From the NCBI GenBank assembly GCA_965153455.1, contig OZ234504.1:8618001-8682000 (forward strand): a stretch of DNA of 64,000 nt, read 5' to 3'. Of the stretch, positions 49,401 to 60,832 are shown piece by piece. The notes under the pieces were generated by a model. That model was not told the origin of the DNA, did no database searches, and was given only the letters and a program-made list of their open reading frames with translations. Within the stretch, counting starts at the first letter, position 1, and each line of letters begins with the position of its first letter. The position numbers and the translations under genes are program-made. The stretch is from Sphagnum compactum. Taxonomy: Eukaryota > Bryophyta > Sphagnopsida > Sphagnales.

Positions 49401-50200
49401 TTTTCATGATTTTAAGTTTTTTAAAAGGGAAATCGGTTCTTAGGAGGTGGTTCTCACATGGCTGAAACCTAGGAAAGTGTTTTTCATCTTAGTTATCAAT
49501 TTATTTTTTAGTACCAATTGGGTTTCGAAATGAAAATCAGGCTCAAAACTAGTCAACTTTTGATAACCACCCAACGCTAGTTTGCACGAATGCCTCTACC
49601 AAGAATCCACAAGGTGAAAAAAATCTTGTTGAAAAACATAAGAAAACAAAATAAACCATTCCATGTTACAAGGCCTTGAAATACTTAAATGTTGACTTGC
49701 AACATTTAAGTACTCATTCACTAAGAGAACATTTTGAAAGCAATTCAAGGAACTAATTCAAGAATCTCATTGGCACATCTTCACACAATATATAGGCACA
49801 AGCAAATATGGCTATTAACTGCCAATGTCCTTAAGATTTGATGAGAAGGGAACTCCTCAAATCAATTCAAGGCTCCCATTCCAACAATCTCATTGGTCAC
49901 ATAGGCTTTTTTTTCCCCATAACTAGGCATTAGTCTATTCTACAATCCTTGTATGGTCATGTGTAGTTTCTATTATAATATTATAATCCTTGTCTACATT
50001 TAGAGAGGGTTAAATACCGAGCTTCAAAGTTATTGGACAATCTCTCTTTAGCAAGAAACTTTTTTGTTGTTCCTTTCTTGAACCCAAAGTCCAAAATAGG
50101 GTGAAAATTTGTTGAGGAGAAAGCTTCATGAAGATCAGGGCTCTCTATACCAAATAGCCTTGTCCAATTGAGGTGTTAGATGATCAATGTCTTTGAGGAG
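43402..50200. other. AT-rich intergenic DNA downstream of IFT54
   Basis: No gene is recognised in about 6.8 kb. 45120-45610 contains diverged direct copies of an AT-rich unit. 48840-48960 is rich in ACAACAACATGA-like words. 49260-49560 has sequence with normal GC (GGCGCCACCCTAATC, CACGTGCCACCCTAATCC) that could be retroelement remnant. Short open frames with hydrophobic content (for example 43770-43970) look like chance. Confidence 0.6.
45122..45608. repeat. Diverged direct repeat of an AT-rich unit
   Basis: About 60 bp around 45140-45200 (TATATAACATTACTTGATAT, GTTATAAGTT, TTTGATATTTAAACAAATATTG) recurs near 45542-45600 with about ten differences. A weaker third similarity lies near 45305-45345. 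Confidence 0.65.
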
Positions 50201-52262
50201 GAAGTTTTGTGAGGCCACATTGCTCGTCCGTATTTGAGATCTATATGATAGGGAAGGGAGACCTTTGTATATCAATAGGATTGACATAGTGCACCCAACA
50301 CACTTCATTGGAAGTCACTACACTAGAAAGATACTTGAAATATCATATTCTTGAGTTTGAAAGGACCGTCAACTTGAAGTTTCTAGCATGTTCCATTGTT
50401 GTGAGTCACCACCACATGGACTTTGCCACTACCATTTGGAATGCATATGGGGTGGTTGTAAGTGTTCCTCATTGCTGGATCACAATTAGGTTTTAGTTGC
50501 ATGCTTATGGTATTGATCATCAGTGGATCTCTCTCAGTTGTGGCAAATTTGGTGACCCTAACGATGATGCAAGGCCTCATACAAATATGTTCCTGGTATC
50601 TTGTATCACTATTGGCTATTTGTGCATGATAGCTGGAGGACTTGCAGGTGTGGTTGTTTGTCGGGGGTGCATCATGAAGGTTTGTTGCAATGCAACAATA
50701 CCAAACCCCATTGTTTTATAAATCATTTGTAGCATTGCTAAGTATGTTGAAGAAGATTTGTGAAGGTTAGGTTTTTGACAAACTTGAGGATTATAAATCT
50801 TCAAACTTTTTGCATTGGATTATAAACCTTCGAACTTTTGCAAAGGTTTATAAACTTTTGCATCGGCTTTGTAGAGGGGTACATCTCAATCATTACTGCT
50901 GCGCATTCAGCTTTCACGAGTGTCATAGGTCTTGACATGAGATGCAAGCAAGGTAGCAGTGATTGGAGGCTATCAGGAGGATGCAGGTGCACACAGGCTT
51001 TTCTGCCTTTGTTGCCTTGAAGATGGTTAGGACAAGACTCCTTATATGCTGCAGAATTTTTTTTTGTTCCTTCTCTCCTCTTCCCTGCAAACTGTTGATG
51101 GTGCATACAACCTTTCCTTAACATTTTGTATGACACTTCACAGCAAAGGCCATTGTCTCTGTACTACTCCATCTACAGACATGTACTATGCCTCCTCCCA
51201 TCAGGAGAGGGCCCCTGGGCCCCAAGTGGCTTGTTTCTGTTTTGTGCTCTCAGGAATTGTATGTGAATTGAAATAATTATAACACAATTTAGCAACAGAA
51301 ACAAACAATGTGAAGGAGATACTTTTACTCTTGCTTTATATCTTCTGGACATTCAAACACTAGAATGACAATGTGGACCAGGGACAGACTCTCGGCCAGC
51401 AATTTATAGAAAGAAGGAAAAGAAAGCTGAAACGGATTCATGATCCTGAAACTCAGAACACATATTATGATGCAAGATATTGCCATGTCTCTGCCACAAT
51501 TTGGATGCAGACAACTCTGATAAATCACTTGCAATTGATGCCTGCCCATTTCTTCTTTCTGGCTTTGGAAAATCTGGAGTGGCCCATTATTCTTGTGTCA
51601 CCATTTCATTCATAGGAGATTTTTTCCTCCTGGCACCACAATACCCATAAGAGACTTTCAGCAAACACAATGGTTTTCTTATGGCATCTTCTGCCACTTT
51701 TCAGTCGCCCTTTCCCTCTACTTGACCTAACCATTGTTCAGAACCCACAAGCCCATTGTCCAAATCATGAGAACCATTATGTAATGGAGCATCCCAGGTA
51801 CAAGCCATTGTGCCCATTTCACTGCCGATTTGGGAATTTTGGCTCACCCAAATCCCTCGCAGGCACACATCACTGGGCACAATGGCCTGTACCCAGCAGT
51901 TCCATAATACGTGATGTGTCATTCTTCCCTTGAAGACAAACACATAAATTTTTTTGCCTGCATTGTACACAGGTTCAGACAGAAATCATGCAGTTTGAAA
52001 CAGAAATCTGCAGTGTTTCTAAGAGAAGAAGTAATCTTATTTTTTTCCTTCCTTGATGGACAGAAGAAAATTGTGAACAAATTGCATAACAAAAAGTCCA
52101 ATTTTTGCGGGGTGTGGGGTTCAAAAGATTTGCACCCATTAAAAAGTAGTTCTTGGAGGAGCTGCTGCTGCTGCTGCCAGAAGAAGTTGTACAAGAATCA
52201 TATTCCTTTGTGAAAAAATGCCAAGTTTGTAAACAGGGTAGACCTCTGCATGATCTATCTCG
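50201..52262. other. Exon-like but unidentified sequence before the exostosin gene
   Basis: GC content rises here compared with the AT-rich block to the left. Open stretches such as 50497-50721 (+), with a hydrophobic run FLVSCITIGYLCMIAGGLAG, 50838-51020 (+) and 51046-51276 (+) have no recognised homology and are separated by stops. 51950-52262 should include the 3' UTR of the minus-strand exostosin gene. A decayed gene or retrocopy is possible; no function is assigned. Confidence 0.4.
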
Positions 52263-54101
52263 TCAGCTTCTTGTTGGGAGGAGTTCCTCAGTGATCATGG
52301 GGACAGATCCCATGAACCGCACTTTGGAAGAGCGAACAGCACCTCTGATAAGAGTGGCATCATCCTGGAGAAACTCGCTGTAGAAATACAAACAATTCTC
52401 CTGTCGTTGAAGAATCTCAGTGGGGCTCAAACCTCGAAGCACTTGCACAATTCTGTGCATCTCAGAGGAAGGAAACTGCAGCAGGCACTTGTGCCATTGG
52501 ATCAACGTCTCAAAAGGTTTCACATAGTTATCAGCAATGAGTACAGGGACGGCTCCTGCACTCAGAACCTCAATGAACCTGTAGGAAGAGGCTTGAATGC
52601 CTGCAGGAACTATGGCAAAAGTGGTGTTCATCAAATCAACATAGTCATACTTGGCATAAAGCTCCTCATCTTCATCACAATGGATTCCTAGCTCAGGATG
52701 CTCTCTCTTGATGGAAGCAGTGATGGGATGCTGACAAGAAGTCACCACGATGATATCCTCCCCATTGTGCATATTCCTAAATGCATCTTGGCTTCGTAGA
52801 GTACCCTCTTCCCCTACAGGACCTGACAAGTATCTCATCCCCTTGAAAGTTGCAAAGTACTTCCTCTCCAAGCTTGCCACACTCTGCAAGTCTGGGAAGC
52901 GATGATTTGCAGGCAATGGAATGCTGATGTCGAAACCCGGACGATACAGAGTCTCCTGCATGTCTGTGGCCATGATCGATGCCAACCCAATGGAGTTTTC
53001 GTAAGGACCTGTCTGAAACCACTTGTCTGCGAAGTTGACGAGCACATGGTTCATGCCTCCGTTCCAGAAGGGAAGAGTGTTGGGATGTGGTGGCATTGGC
53101 TCCATTGCCCAAGCGGGAAGAAAGACGAAGAAAAGACAAGCCTTTTCTGGATCGTCAGTGTGATATTTCGACTCTTTGATTTTCTGGAAGAACATTGTGG
53201 GTGGGAAGTCAGGGAAGTCGGAATAGATCAGAAGCTCCGAGTCTGCGTTCTGATCACACCGCGAGTAGTTGAAGCAAGCATCCATGGAGCAGCGAGGAAA
53301 CTTGGCTGGACGGTGCCATGTTTTGCCTTGTGCATGCCAAGGTCCCGGTTCAGGACAGACCTTCTCCTCACGAGGTTTCTTCAACTCCTCTAGCGCTTCT
53401 CTCAGCAAGCTCTTTGCATCTTGCTTCACTTCCTTTCTTTGGCCCGACAGTTTCTCAACATCCTTCTTCAACTCGTCTCTTTCTCTCACCAGTTGCTGAT
53501 CCTTCTTCTCACAATCTTCTTTTTCTCTCTGCAGTTTCTCCACATCTTTCCTCCACTGCTCTTTTTCTCTCTCCGCATCTGCCTTCGCCTGCTCTCGTTC
53601 TCTCTCGGCAGCTTCCCTCGCTTGCTCTTGTTCTCTCAGCAGTTTCTCGGCATCTTTCTTCGAGTTGTCTCTTTCTCTCAGCACTTGCTCAGCCTCTTTC
53701 TTGGACTTATCTCTTTCGCTCAGCAGTGTTTTAATCAGGGTAGCTTGCTCCAGAGCTTCGGCTTCCAGGAGTGGGCATGCAGAGGTACAATCACAAGAGC
53801 AAGAAACTGAAGGTTTGGCAAATGAAGAAGAACTTCTTTTTTTGTCACCACGCTGGTGTTGGTGTTCCGAGTCACCACCACCAACAACAACTTGGGTGGT
53901 GTAGGCCAAAGTGCAGTGGCAGTTTCCTGAGGTATCAGAGAGAGACATATTTTCTGTGTCTAGCTTCATGATTGAATCAGCTGGCGCACCACGACTGTAG
54001 AACCTTGTATTGTTCAAAGTGAAAATGCCAAGACAAACTGCCGCTGTGAACAGCAGCAAGAGCTGCGGCGTTGTTGCTAGGCAGGAACATTCTCTAGTCA
54101 T
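52263..54101 (-). CDS. Exostosin-family glycosyltransferase (GT47), EXT1-like, with coiled-coil stem
   Basis: Intronless frame of 612 codons. Residues 12-30 form one hydrophobic segment after a short cytosolic tail, the type II topology of Golgi glycosyltransferases. Residues about 60-112 are Cys/Ser-rich. Residues about 113-245 are a highly charged coiled coil built from repeated RERDxxKKDAEKL-like units. Residues 271-585 are the exostosin domain: CSMDACFNYSRC, LPFWNGGMNHVLVNF, FDISIPLP, FKGMRYLSG, HNGEDIIVVTSC, DLMNTTFAIVPAG, SYRFIEVLSAGAVPVLIADN, PFETLIQWHKC. These resemble the GT47 half of animal EXT1/EXT2 more than the usual plant MUR3/IRX10/ARAD clades; no GT64 domain follows. The glycan made is unknown. 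The start ATG follows a GA-rich leader, as in neighbouring genes. Confidence in family is high, in substrate nil. Confidence 0.9.
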   Translation of the reverse strand: MTRECSCLATTPQLLLLFTAAVCLGIFTLNNTRFYSRGAPADSIMKLDTENMSLSDTSGNCHCTLAYTTQVVVGGGDSEHQHQRGDKKRSSSSFAKPSVSCSCDCTSACPLLEAEALEQATLIKTLLSERDKSKKEAEQVLRERDNSKKDAEKLLREQEQAREAAEREREQAKADAEREKEQWRKDVEKLQREKEDCEKKDQQLVRERDELKKDVEKLSGQRKEVKQDAKSLLREALEELKKPREEKVCPEPGPWHAQGKTWHRPAKFPRCSMDACFNYSRCDQNADSELLIYSDFPDFPPTMFFQKIKESKYHTDDPEKACLFFVFLPAWAMEPMPPHPNTLPFWNGGMNHVLVNFADKWFQTGPYENSIGLASIMATDMQETLYRPGFDISIPLPANHRFPDLQSVASLERKYFATFKGMRYLSGPVGEEGTLRSQDAFRNMHNGEDIIVVTSCQHPITASIKREHPELGIHCDEDEELYAKYDYVDLMNTTFAIVPAGIQASSYRFIEVLSAGAVPVLIADNYVKPFETLIQWHKCLLQFPSSEMHRIVQVLRGLSPTEILQRQENCLYFYSEFLQDDATLIRGAVRSSKVRFMGSVPMITEELLPTRS

Positions 54102-54123
54102 GATCTCTCTCTCTCTCTCTCTT
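54102..54123. repeat. (CT)n tract in the exostosin 5' leader
   Basis: About nine CT dinucleotides, read as GA on the coding strand, end a few bases from the start codon. GA-rich leaders occur repeatedly next to genes in this window. Confidence 0.9.
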
Positions 54124-55735
54124 CAGCTCAGCTCAACTCAACACAACACGCTCATCCGGACATCATGAGGAGCATCAAACTCCCCAATCATTTCCTTTTT
54201 GCTGCTCACAAGTAGGTACTAAACCAACTCACAACAAGTGTGCACAACTCTACTCAAATTTTCTGATCAATGGGTCCGAGGAATTAGAATCAAGCCTTGC
54301 AAGCAGGAGCATTCAAAGACCAACCCAAGAGTGCAGCAAAAAAGAAAGGTTCACAAAAGATCCACAAGATCAAGAAGAATCTGCACATGGAAGAAGAAGA
54401 AGAAGCTTGACACAACTCATTGGAAATCCAATTATGTAGGAGATCATCAGATCTATGCATGCACATGCAAGCTAGATCTGCCTGCAGGCCAAAAATTCAA
54501 GAGACCACAACAACAACAACAACAACCTTGAGCAGCTTCTTTCAGCTTGAACACCATCATCAATCAGTCAATCATCAATGCTGAGCTGAGCAGCAAAGAC
54601 GTGAAGATATCATGGCTTACGTGTGTGCCATAACAACTTCTTTCAGACTGAATGCTTGACTATGTCTCCAGCCTCATTGGTTGATCCAATGTCGCTTTTT
54701 GTTTTTTTTTTTTTTTTGGGCCCCTCTACTGGGCAAAAAACAAATCTAGGAACTTAAAAACTTCCAACAAAAGATCCAACAACTGGATTTTGTTACAGTT
54801 CAGTTAATGATCCAACAAAAGATTTTTTAATTTTTTAAAACAAATACTGGAGCAAAGACGTGTAGCCATGAACACAACCACAAGTGGGTGTGAAGGGGTT
54901 GAAGAGGGGAGGCTCCCAGAGCAAGGAAGAATCTCAAGCAACAAGGAGACTAAACTAAATAAACCTAGTTATATAGGGTAGCTCACCCTACTATTGCACT
55001 GCAGTTATGGAATACATGATTTTACAATACTCACTCTCCTGGTATGAACATATTTCTTGCAGTATTCTATTATGTTCAGGTCGTGGGCAGAAATTTTTTT
55101 TGGCCTTGCCTACCAAGGCAAGGATATATATTGTGTATAAAGAATTCATTATAGAGTATAGTAGCTTAAGGGATTTTGGCCCCCTAGGTAATAATAATAA
55201 GAGGTCTATTTTTTTAATATGAGGATTTTTGAAAGATGATATTTTGGCTTGTGTTGAAACTTGAGATTAGTTATAGAGTTCTAATATCTTGAAGGATTTT
55301 TTTTGGTGTGTTTTTTAGAGGATTTTTTGAAGATTATATTTTTGCATGATGGTGAAATATTTGAGTTTTCCATAATTCTTCTTCTTTTGCCTTAAGAAAA
55401 AAAGCAAAATTTTGTCAGGTTATTACATGAGATATAATATTGCCCTCAGACGGGGCGGCATTCATGAACCCTTAACCCTAATAAGGGATGCACAAGCTGC
55501 TGGAGTTGGGAACAAGAACTGGAAGTAAATGTTGCCATTGATGACAGCACTAGACCAAAGAAAGTGATGAAGAAAGAAACAAACTGACACCTGAGAATCG
55601 ATTGATTTTATTTCATTTTTTAATTTTTTGCTGCTGCAAAGACGTGAGCCATGAGTAGAAAAAAGCCATGGTAGAGTGTTGAGATGTGGAAGGCACGTTT
55701 GATAGAGGGGGTACTAGAAGGTACTACTAAACTTG
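54124..55735. other. Spacer between the exostosin gene and the Copia element
   Basis: The first few hundred bases should be the exostosin promoter. No other gene is recognised. There are runs of T (54690-54718), a CAA microsatellite near 54508-54527, and a GAAGAA stretch near 54392. Confidence 0.5.
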
Positions 55736-55745
55736 GGAAAATTTA

Positions 55746-56033
55746 TGTGAACTTGTACCGTGAACTTGAATTACTATACATGCACACTACATGCAATTTT
55801 GAATTTGAATAGACCTATGCTTACTGATTAAGGGGAGATTTATTGGTTAGAAAAGTAACTGCGAATTTTTACTTGTAACATCTCGTATATAGTATTAGTT
55901 AGTACTTGTAGTAGTTTTAGTTTGTTTTACACAACCATGCAATTGTCTAAACATTCTTGAGAAAACATGAAATTAGATCATTGGTCTCGACAGTTTGTTT
56001 TTGCATTATGTTTCTTACCTATGGAATTTCACA
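55746..56033 (+). repeat. 5' LTR of the Copia element
   Basis: About 288 bp bounded by TGTGAAC and TTTCACA, a short inverted terminal repeat starting TG and ending CA. It aligns along its length with 60571-60832, with many substitutions and a few indels (for example CATGCAATTGTCTAAACATT against CATGCACTTGTCTGAACATT). Similarity may extend about 40 bp to the left. Confidence 0.8.
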
Positions 56034-56207
56034 AAGTTATTGGGCCCACACATGCTAATGTTTTGTTGCAAAGCTTTTAAGTCTAAATATATATGAGAGC
56101 TTGATCCACCGAGATCCTACTTGGTAGTGATCTATTTGTTTGGTTTTGTCTAACAATGAGTATCAAAATTTGTCGTGAATGTGTTTAGCTATGTGATTAT
56201 TTTGTAA

Positions 56208-57200
56208 ATGGAGAGTCGTACAGATTTTTCTAGTGTCAAGAAATTCAGTGGGAAGAATTTTGGAATTTGGAAATATCAGTTGCAGTCCATTCTTTGTGGA
56301 CGAGATTTTTTGGAGATTGTTGAAGGAACAAAACTTTAGTGAATGCTAAAAAGTGCAACTACAAGGAAGCGCAAGGACATGCAAGTTCATAGTATTTTAT
56401 ACAAACCATTGATGACAAGGTTCTGGTCAATTTATTAAGTTGTGAAAAAATTTCACAGATCCAGCATAAGCTTATTCTGCTACATGAACAAAAATCCACA
56501 GAGGACATTCATCCCTTGCAGCATGAATCCTTGGAGTGTAGAATGTCTGAAAATCAAGATATAGGTGATTTTCTTGGCAAGATAGAATCTATAACTTGCC
56601 AATCGAAGGACCTAAACAAAGCTTTTGATGAGAGTGTTATCATGACCAAAATCATCTGTAACTTACCTACTCAATACAACAATTTGATGACTGCTTGGGA
56701 CAACATGCCAGAGGGTCAACAAAAGCTTGACAATTTGATGTTGTGACTTTTAAAGGAAGAAACAAAACTCAAAAGGCACAAAGAGCAAGATCAATCCATA
56801 AGGTGTAAAATCATTTGCAACTAAAGCCACTAGTCAGCCTCCATTTCTTGGATGGCAAACACAACCTAACAATCATGGGAAGCTTCTTGCTTTGCCTTCC
56901 AAAACTAGTGGGAGTCAACACTGGCAAAATGCTTCATCTGCTGGAACCAGTGGGAGTCAGTGGTAGAATGTTTGGAGAGTCCCATCGACTGCAACTATGT
57001 GGCGATTGCCACAAACACAAGAACATCGTCAAATGCGGCATGCTGAAATTGCATCTCAGAAGTTCATCACACAGTATATCAAATGTGGAAGCAAAGGACA
57101 TTGGGCAAAGGAATGTCCATCTCCTTCAAATTTGAGAGATACACAATTTGCAACAATTGCCAAGGGTACAACTCCAACGTCTGATAAACCTGCATGAGCA
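56208..57200 (+). pseudogene. Copia gag remnant
   Basis: ATG at 56208 opens 43 codons (KKFSGKNFGIWKYQLQSILC is the conserved gag N-terminus) before TAG at 56337. A second open piece, 56516-56746, carries the UBN2-type capsid region (DIGDFLGKIESI, NLPTQYNNLMTAWD). Around 57070-57120 a zinc knuckle remains as KCGSKGHWAKEC, with the first cysteine position occupied by tyrosine. Frames change between these parts. Confidence 0.85.
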
Positions 57201-57235
57201 TGGATAATGATCTCCTCTCCACATGCACATCAGGT

Positions 57236-58500
57236 CTATGATTGGTTTATAAACAGTGCTACTACACATCACATGACTGGCTAACGAGAGCTATTTCACA
57301 ATTTCAAGAAATTCCTAAAAGATCTTGGCCTATTGAAATAGCTTTGACGAATGGATGGATTACTGATAAAGGAGACATACACATTATTGTGACACACAAT
57401 GAACAACAAGAGAATGTTATTTTTCATGATGTTCTTTACATCAAAAGATTCAAGAAAAATTTGTTTTCCCTTCTTCAAGCAATTGCTAAGCCAAGGATGT
57501 CAATTACTTACACAAGTTCAATGGAGTTGAGTTTGAGCAAAACAATCAAGTTTTTCTCACAGGTTTTTTTGAAAGGTCTTTACAAGCTTAATTTTGAAGT
57601 TGTTATTCTTGTCCATTTAGTCATTCTTGTTGTGCTATAGTTCATTTCACTTCTAAAATAAGAGCTGTATCTAGCATGGAAACACTCAAAAGTCAATGTT
57701 ATGGCATGTTCACCTTGGCCATGTTCATCATTCCATGATTATACAAATGGTTTCTAGAAAGTTGGTAAATGGAATTCAATTAGTTGATCCAGAAGTAGTT
57801 CCAAAAGTATGTCATAGCTACGTTTATGGTAAACAACACTGTGCACCTTCCTCTTCCCACAAACAAAATCAGAGCCCAAAAACCAAGCATTTTCTTTCAT
57901 AATGATCTTTCAGGAAAAATCCAATAGATTCTCTTGGATGGTCATGTTACTATATCCTTTTTAAAGATAATCATTCTAAATATCAACTCTTTTTTTTTAG
58001 TGTTCACAAATTGCTTTGAGTTGTTTCAAAATAGTTGTGCAACAAGTCTTTTATGAGACTGGCAATTGGGTTCTAAAGCTTAGGACCGATCAAGGGGGTG
58101 AATACATGAATTATGCTTTTCAATCATTCCTTACTCAAGTAAACATTGCGCATGAATGTACTATGCCTTCTACTCCACAGTAGGATGGAGTTCGTGAGCA
58201 AGACAATCATATAATTGTTAAAAATTACCATGAATATGTTTTACTCTTCCAAGCTGCTGATTATTTTTTGGGCTGAAGTGATTCGTACAACTATGCATAT
58301 TTTCAATCGCACAACAACTATGACATTACTTGATAAGACACCCTATGAAACTTGGTTTGGCGCTAGCAAGTGTTGTTCACATAGGATTTTTGGGTGTTGC
58401 ATTTGCACATATCCCTAAGGAGCTGCGTCATAAGTTTTCTACCAAAAGCAAAAAGTGTATCTTCATAGGCTATAGTGATTTTTGCAAGGCCTATCAATTA
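57236..58500 (+). pseudogene. Copia protease and integrase remnants
   Basis: About 57239-57285 encodes WFINSATTHHMTG, the protease site in which the expected catalytic Asp is Asn. 57696-57900 holds the GAG-pre-integrase part (HVHLGHVHHSMI). The integrase core follows in several frames: LRTDQGGEYMN near 58080-58115 and a broken PQ-x-GV-R-E motif near 58178-58200 with an in-frame stop. 58330-58536 retains the integrase C-terminal part (FSTKSKKCIFIGYSD). Confidence 0.8.
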
Positions 58501-58614
58501 TGGGATCCTGAAGCACACCAAATTATTGAGAGTTGAAATGTTAATTTTGATGAAGGTCTTGTTGGAGATTTTGACAATGCAATCAATAGCGACAATTCTA
58601 ATACTTATCAACAA

Positions 58615-60480
58615 TTGTTTCTTGATTTTCCTATAGCACCAGAGATGGTTGAAGTGCAAGGTATGGTCATAAAAGTTGTTGAAGACCAAAATGCAGTAGC
58701 AACGGAGCTTCAAAAGCAAGTTGCATCACTAGATTTTTATGGTGAATGTGAATTTAATCCACACAATATTCAACCAGAAGTCCTTGAACAAAATGTCACT
58801 ATAAAGATTCTGGTTCAGGAACCACCACATGATAGTTTTACACATGTTCCTGAACTTCCTCACACTCGAGGACTGCCAAAGAAATATGGAGAATGGGTTT
58901 ACATATTGGGTCTTCATTCTTATGCTTGCGTTGCCATTTCAAGTATGCAGGATCTTCCTATTGAACTTACTGATTACTTCACAGCCACAATTTCACCTGA
59001 GAAATTTCAATGGATCAAAGCCATGGAAAAGGAATACAATTCATTGCTTTTGAACAACACCTGGGAACTTGTTGCATTAGCAGCAAGACACAAAACAGTG
59101 AAATGCACGTGGGTGTATAAGTTGAAATTTGGATCTAATGGAACCATTTCCCGCTACAAAGCTTGCCTAGTAGCAAAAGGATTCACACAAAAAAAGGCAT
59201 CAACTACGCAAAAACCTTTTCTCTTGTTGCCCAATATGATTCTATCTGCACAATTTTGTTAGTTATTACTATCTAAGATATGGACATCACATAGTTTGAT
59301 GTGAAAATTGTTCTATTTCATGGAGAATTGTCAGAAGAAATCTTTATGGACCAGTTGTTGGGGTTTGAAGACCCCATTTATCCATGCAAAGTATGCAAGC
59401 TCAAAAAGTCCATCTATGGACTAAAATAAGCATCTCATGTTTGGAACAAGAAATTCGATTCTTTTTTCACATAGTACAGTTACTACATAGTTTAGTTGAT
59501 CATTGTGTGTATTTCAGTCATGATAACCATCTCATCATTACCATCATAATTGATGATGGATTAGTCTACAGTGTTGGTGTAGAAAAGATACAAAATATTT
59601 ACCACTACATGGGAAAGGTCTTTCAAATTACCACAAGTAGTCTTGATACCTATGTAGGTATTGACATAGTTCAAAATAGAATTAACAAACTAATTTTTCT
59701 TGACCAGGATCATTACATTCAGAAGTTGATCCACGATTTCCGATTTGATAATGCAAAAAACCCTCTTGCAATATTAGTTGATCCAAGTAGTCATCTTCAG
59801 TTTTCTTTCCACCTCAGATGATGTTGTCACCGAATTTTTTCCATACAGGCAGCTTGTTGGAAGTCTAGCCTAATGCATCTTTGGCCACAAGACTAGATTT
59901 GTTTTTTGTTGTCAATAATACAGCAAATTTTTTTGAAAAACCTACAAAGGTTCATTATCTGGCTTTATAAAGGATTCTAAGATATCTAATGGGTACTCCA
60001 CACTTAGCCATTTGTTATGGCCCAAGTATTCAACTGAATAAGCTTATAACTTTCAAGGATGCAGATTTTGCTAATGTTTTGGATGATAGGAAGTCGTGCT
60101 CTGGTTACATTCTCTTCTTGAATGGAAGGCCAATTTCATGGGGGGAGCATAAAACAGTGTTGTACTACAAGCAACACAATCAAAGCTAAGTATATATAGC
60201 AACAACAGTTGTTGGCAAAAAGACTATTTGGACCAAGCGACTTTTGAAAACCATTAGCTATTTTCAACAAAATCCCACTTCACTATTCTCAGATAATTAG
60301 GCAGCAATCAAGCTTGCATCCAATCTTAAAAAGAACCAAGCACATTGATGCGGCTTTTCACATTGTACATGAACAACAAGAAAGAGGTGAACTCAAAGTC
60401 ATTTATGTTCCTTTTTCAGATTCCTAACTTGCTAATATTTTTACCAAGGTGTTACCTTTTGACAAATTCAAACGATTCCA
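58615..60480 (+). pseudogene. Copia reverse transcriptase and RNase H remnants
   Basis: 58990-59262 begins RVT_2 (MEKEYNSLLLNNTWELV, CTWVYKLKFGSNGTISRYKA, LVAKGFTQ). Later segments in other frames keep KKSIYGLK with a stop after it, and IIDDGLVYS at the usual YVDD position. 59989-60189 holds RNase H (KDADFANVLDDRKSCSGYIL, PISWGEHK), followed by a stop. The last conserved part before the 3' LTR ends near 60480. Confidence 0.85.
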
Positions 60481-60570
60481 ACACGCACTAGGAGTAATTC
60501 GGTGACTTTGAAAGTGGGAGGAAGGACTAGTCGTAATTGAAGGTCACTGAGTGAAAGTGAAGAAATTTAT

Positions 60571-60832
60571 GTGAACTTGTATAATGAACTTGAATTATTA
60601 TACATGCAAACTACATGTAATTTTGAATTTTGAATAAAACTATGCTTATTAATTAATGAGAGACTTACTAGTTAAAAAAGTAACAAAAAAATTTTACTTG
60701 TAGCATTTAATATATAATATTAGTTTTTTTGTACACAACCATGCACTTGTCTGAACATTTTTGAGAAAACATGAAATTACATCATTGGTTTCGACAATTT
60801 GTTTTTGCATTATGTTCTAGCCTATGGAATTT
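60571..60832 (+). repeat. 3' LTR of the Copia element
   Basis: Begins TGTGAACTTGTATAATG and ends GGAATTTCACA. It matches the 5' LTR, with clear divergence and about 25 bp less length. The extensive divergence between the two LTRs indicates an old insertion. Confidence 0.8.

Larger units (their letters stand above)
55746..60832 (+). mobile_element. Degenerate Ty1/Copia LTR retrotransposon
   Basis: An approximately 5.1 kb plant Copia element in forward orientation. Between two diverged LTRs the order is gag, protease, integrase, reverse transcriptase, RNase H, the order that defines Copia. All reading frames are interrupted by stops and frameshifts, so it is non-autonomous. No matching target-site duplication is seen directly outside the proposed ends, and the LTR limits are uncertain. 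A GTATCAAAATTTG stretch near 56160 resembles a decayed primer-binding site, which would place the 5' LTR end farther right than the visible homology. A purine tract AAGTGGGAGGAAGGA near 60510-60525 is the likely polypurine tract. Confidence 0.9.

Noticed and set aside
53318-53810. Long open frames on the plus strand opposite the exostosin stem
   Set aside because: They are antisense shadows of the repetitive GAG/AAG-rich coiled-coil codons and encode only Ser/Leu/Phe-rich low complexity.
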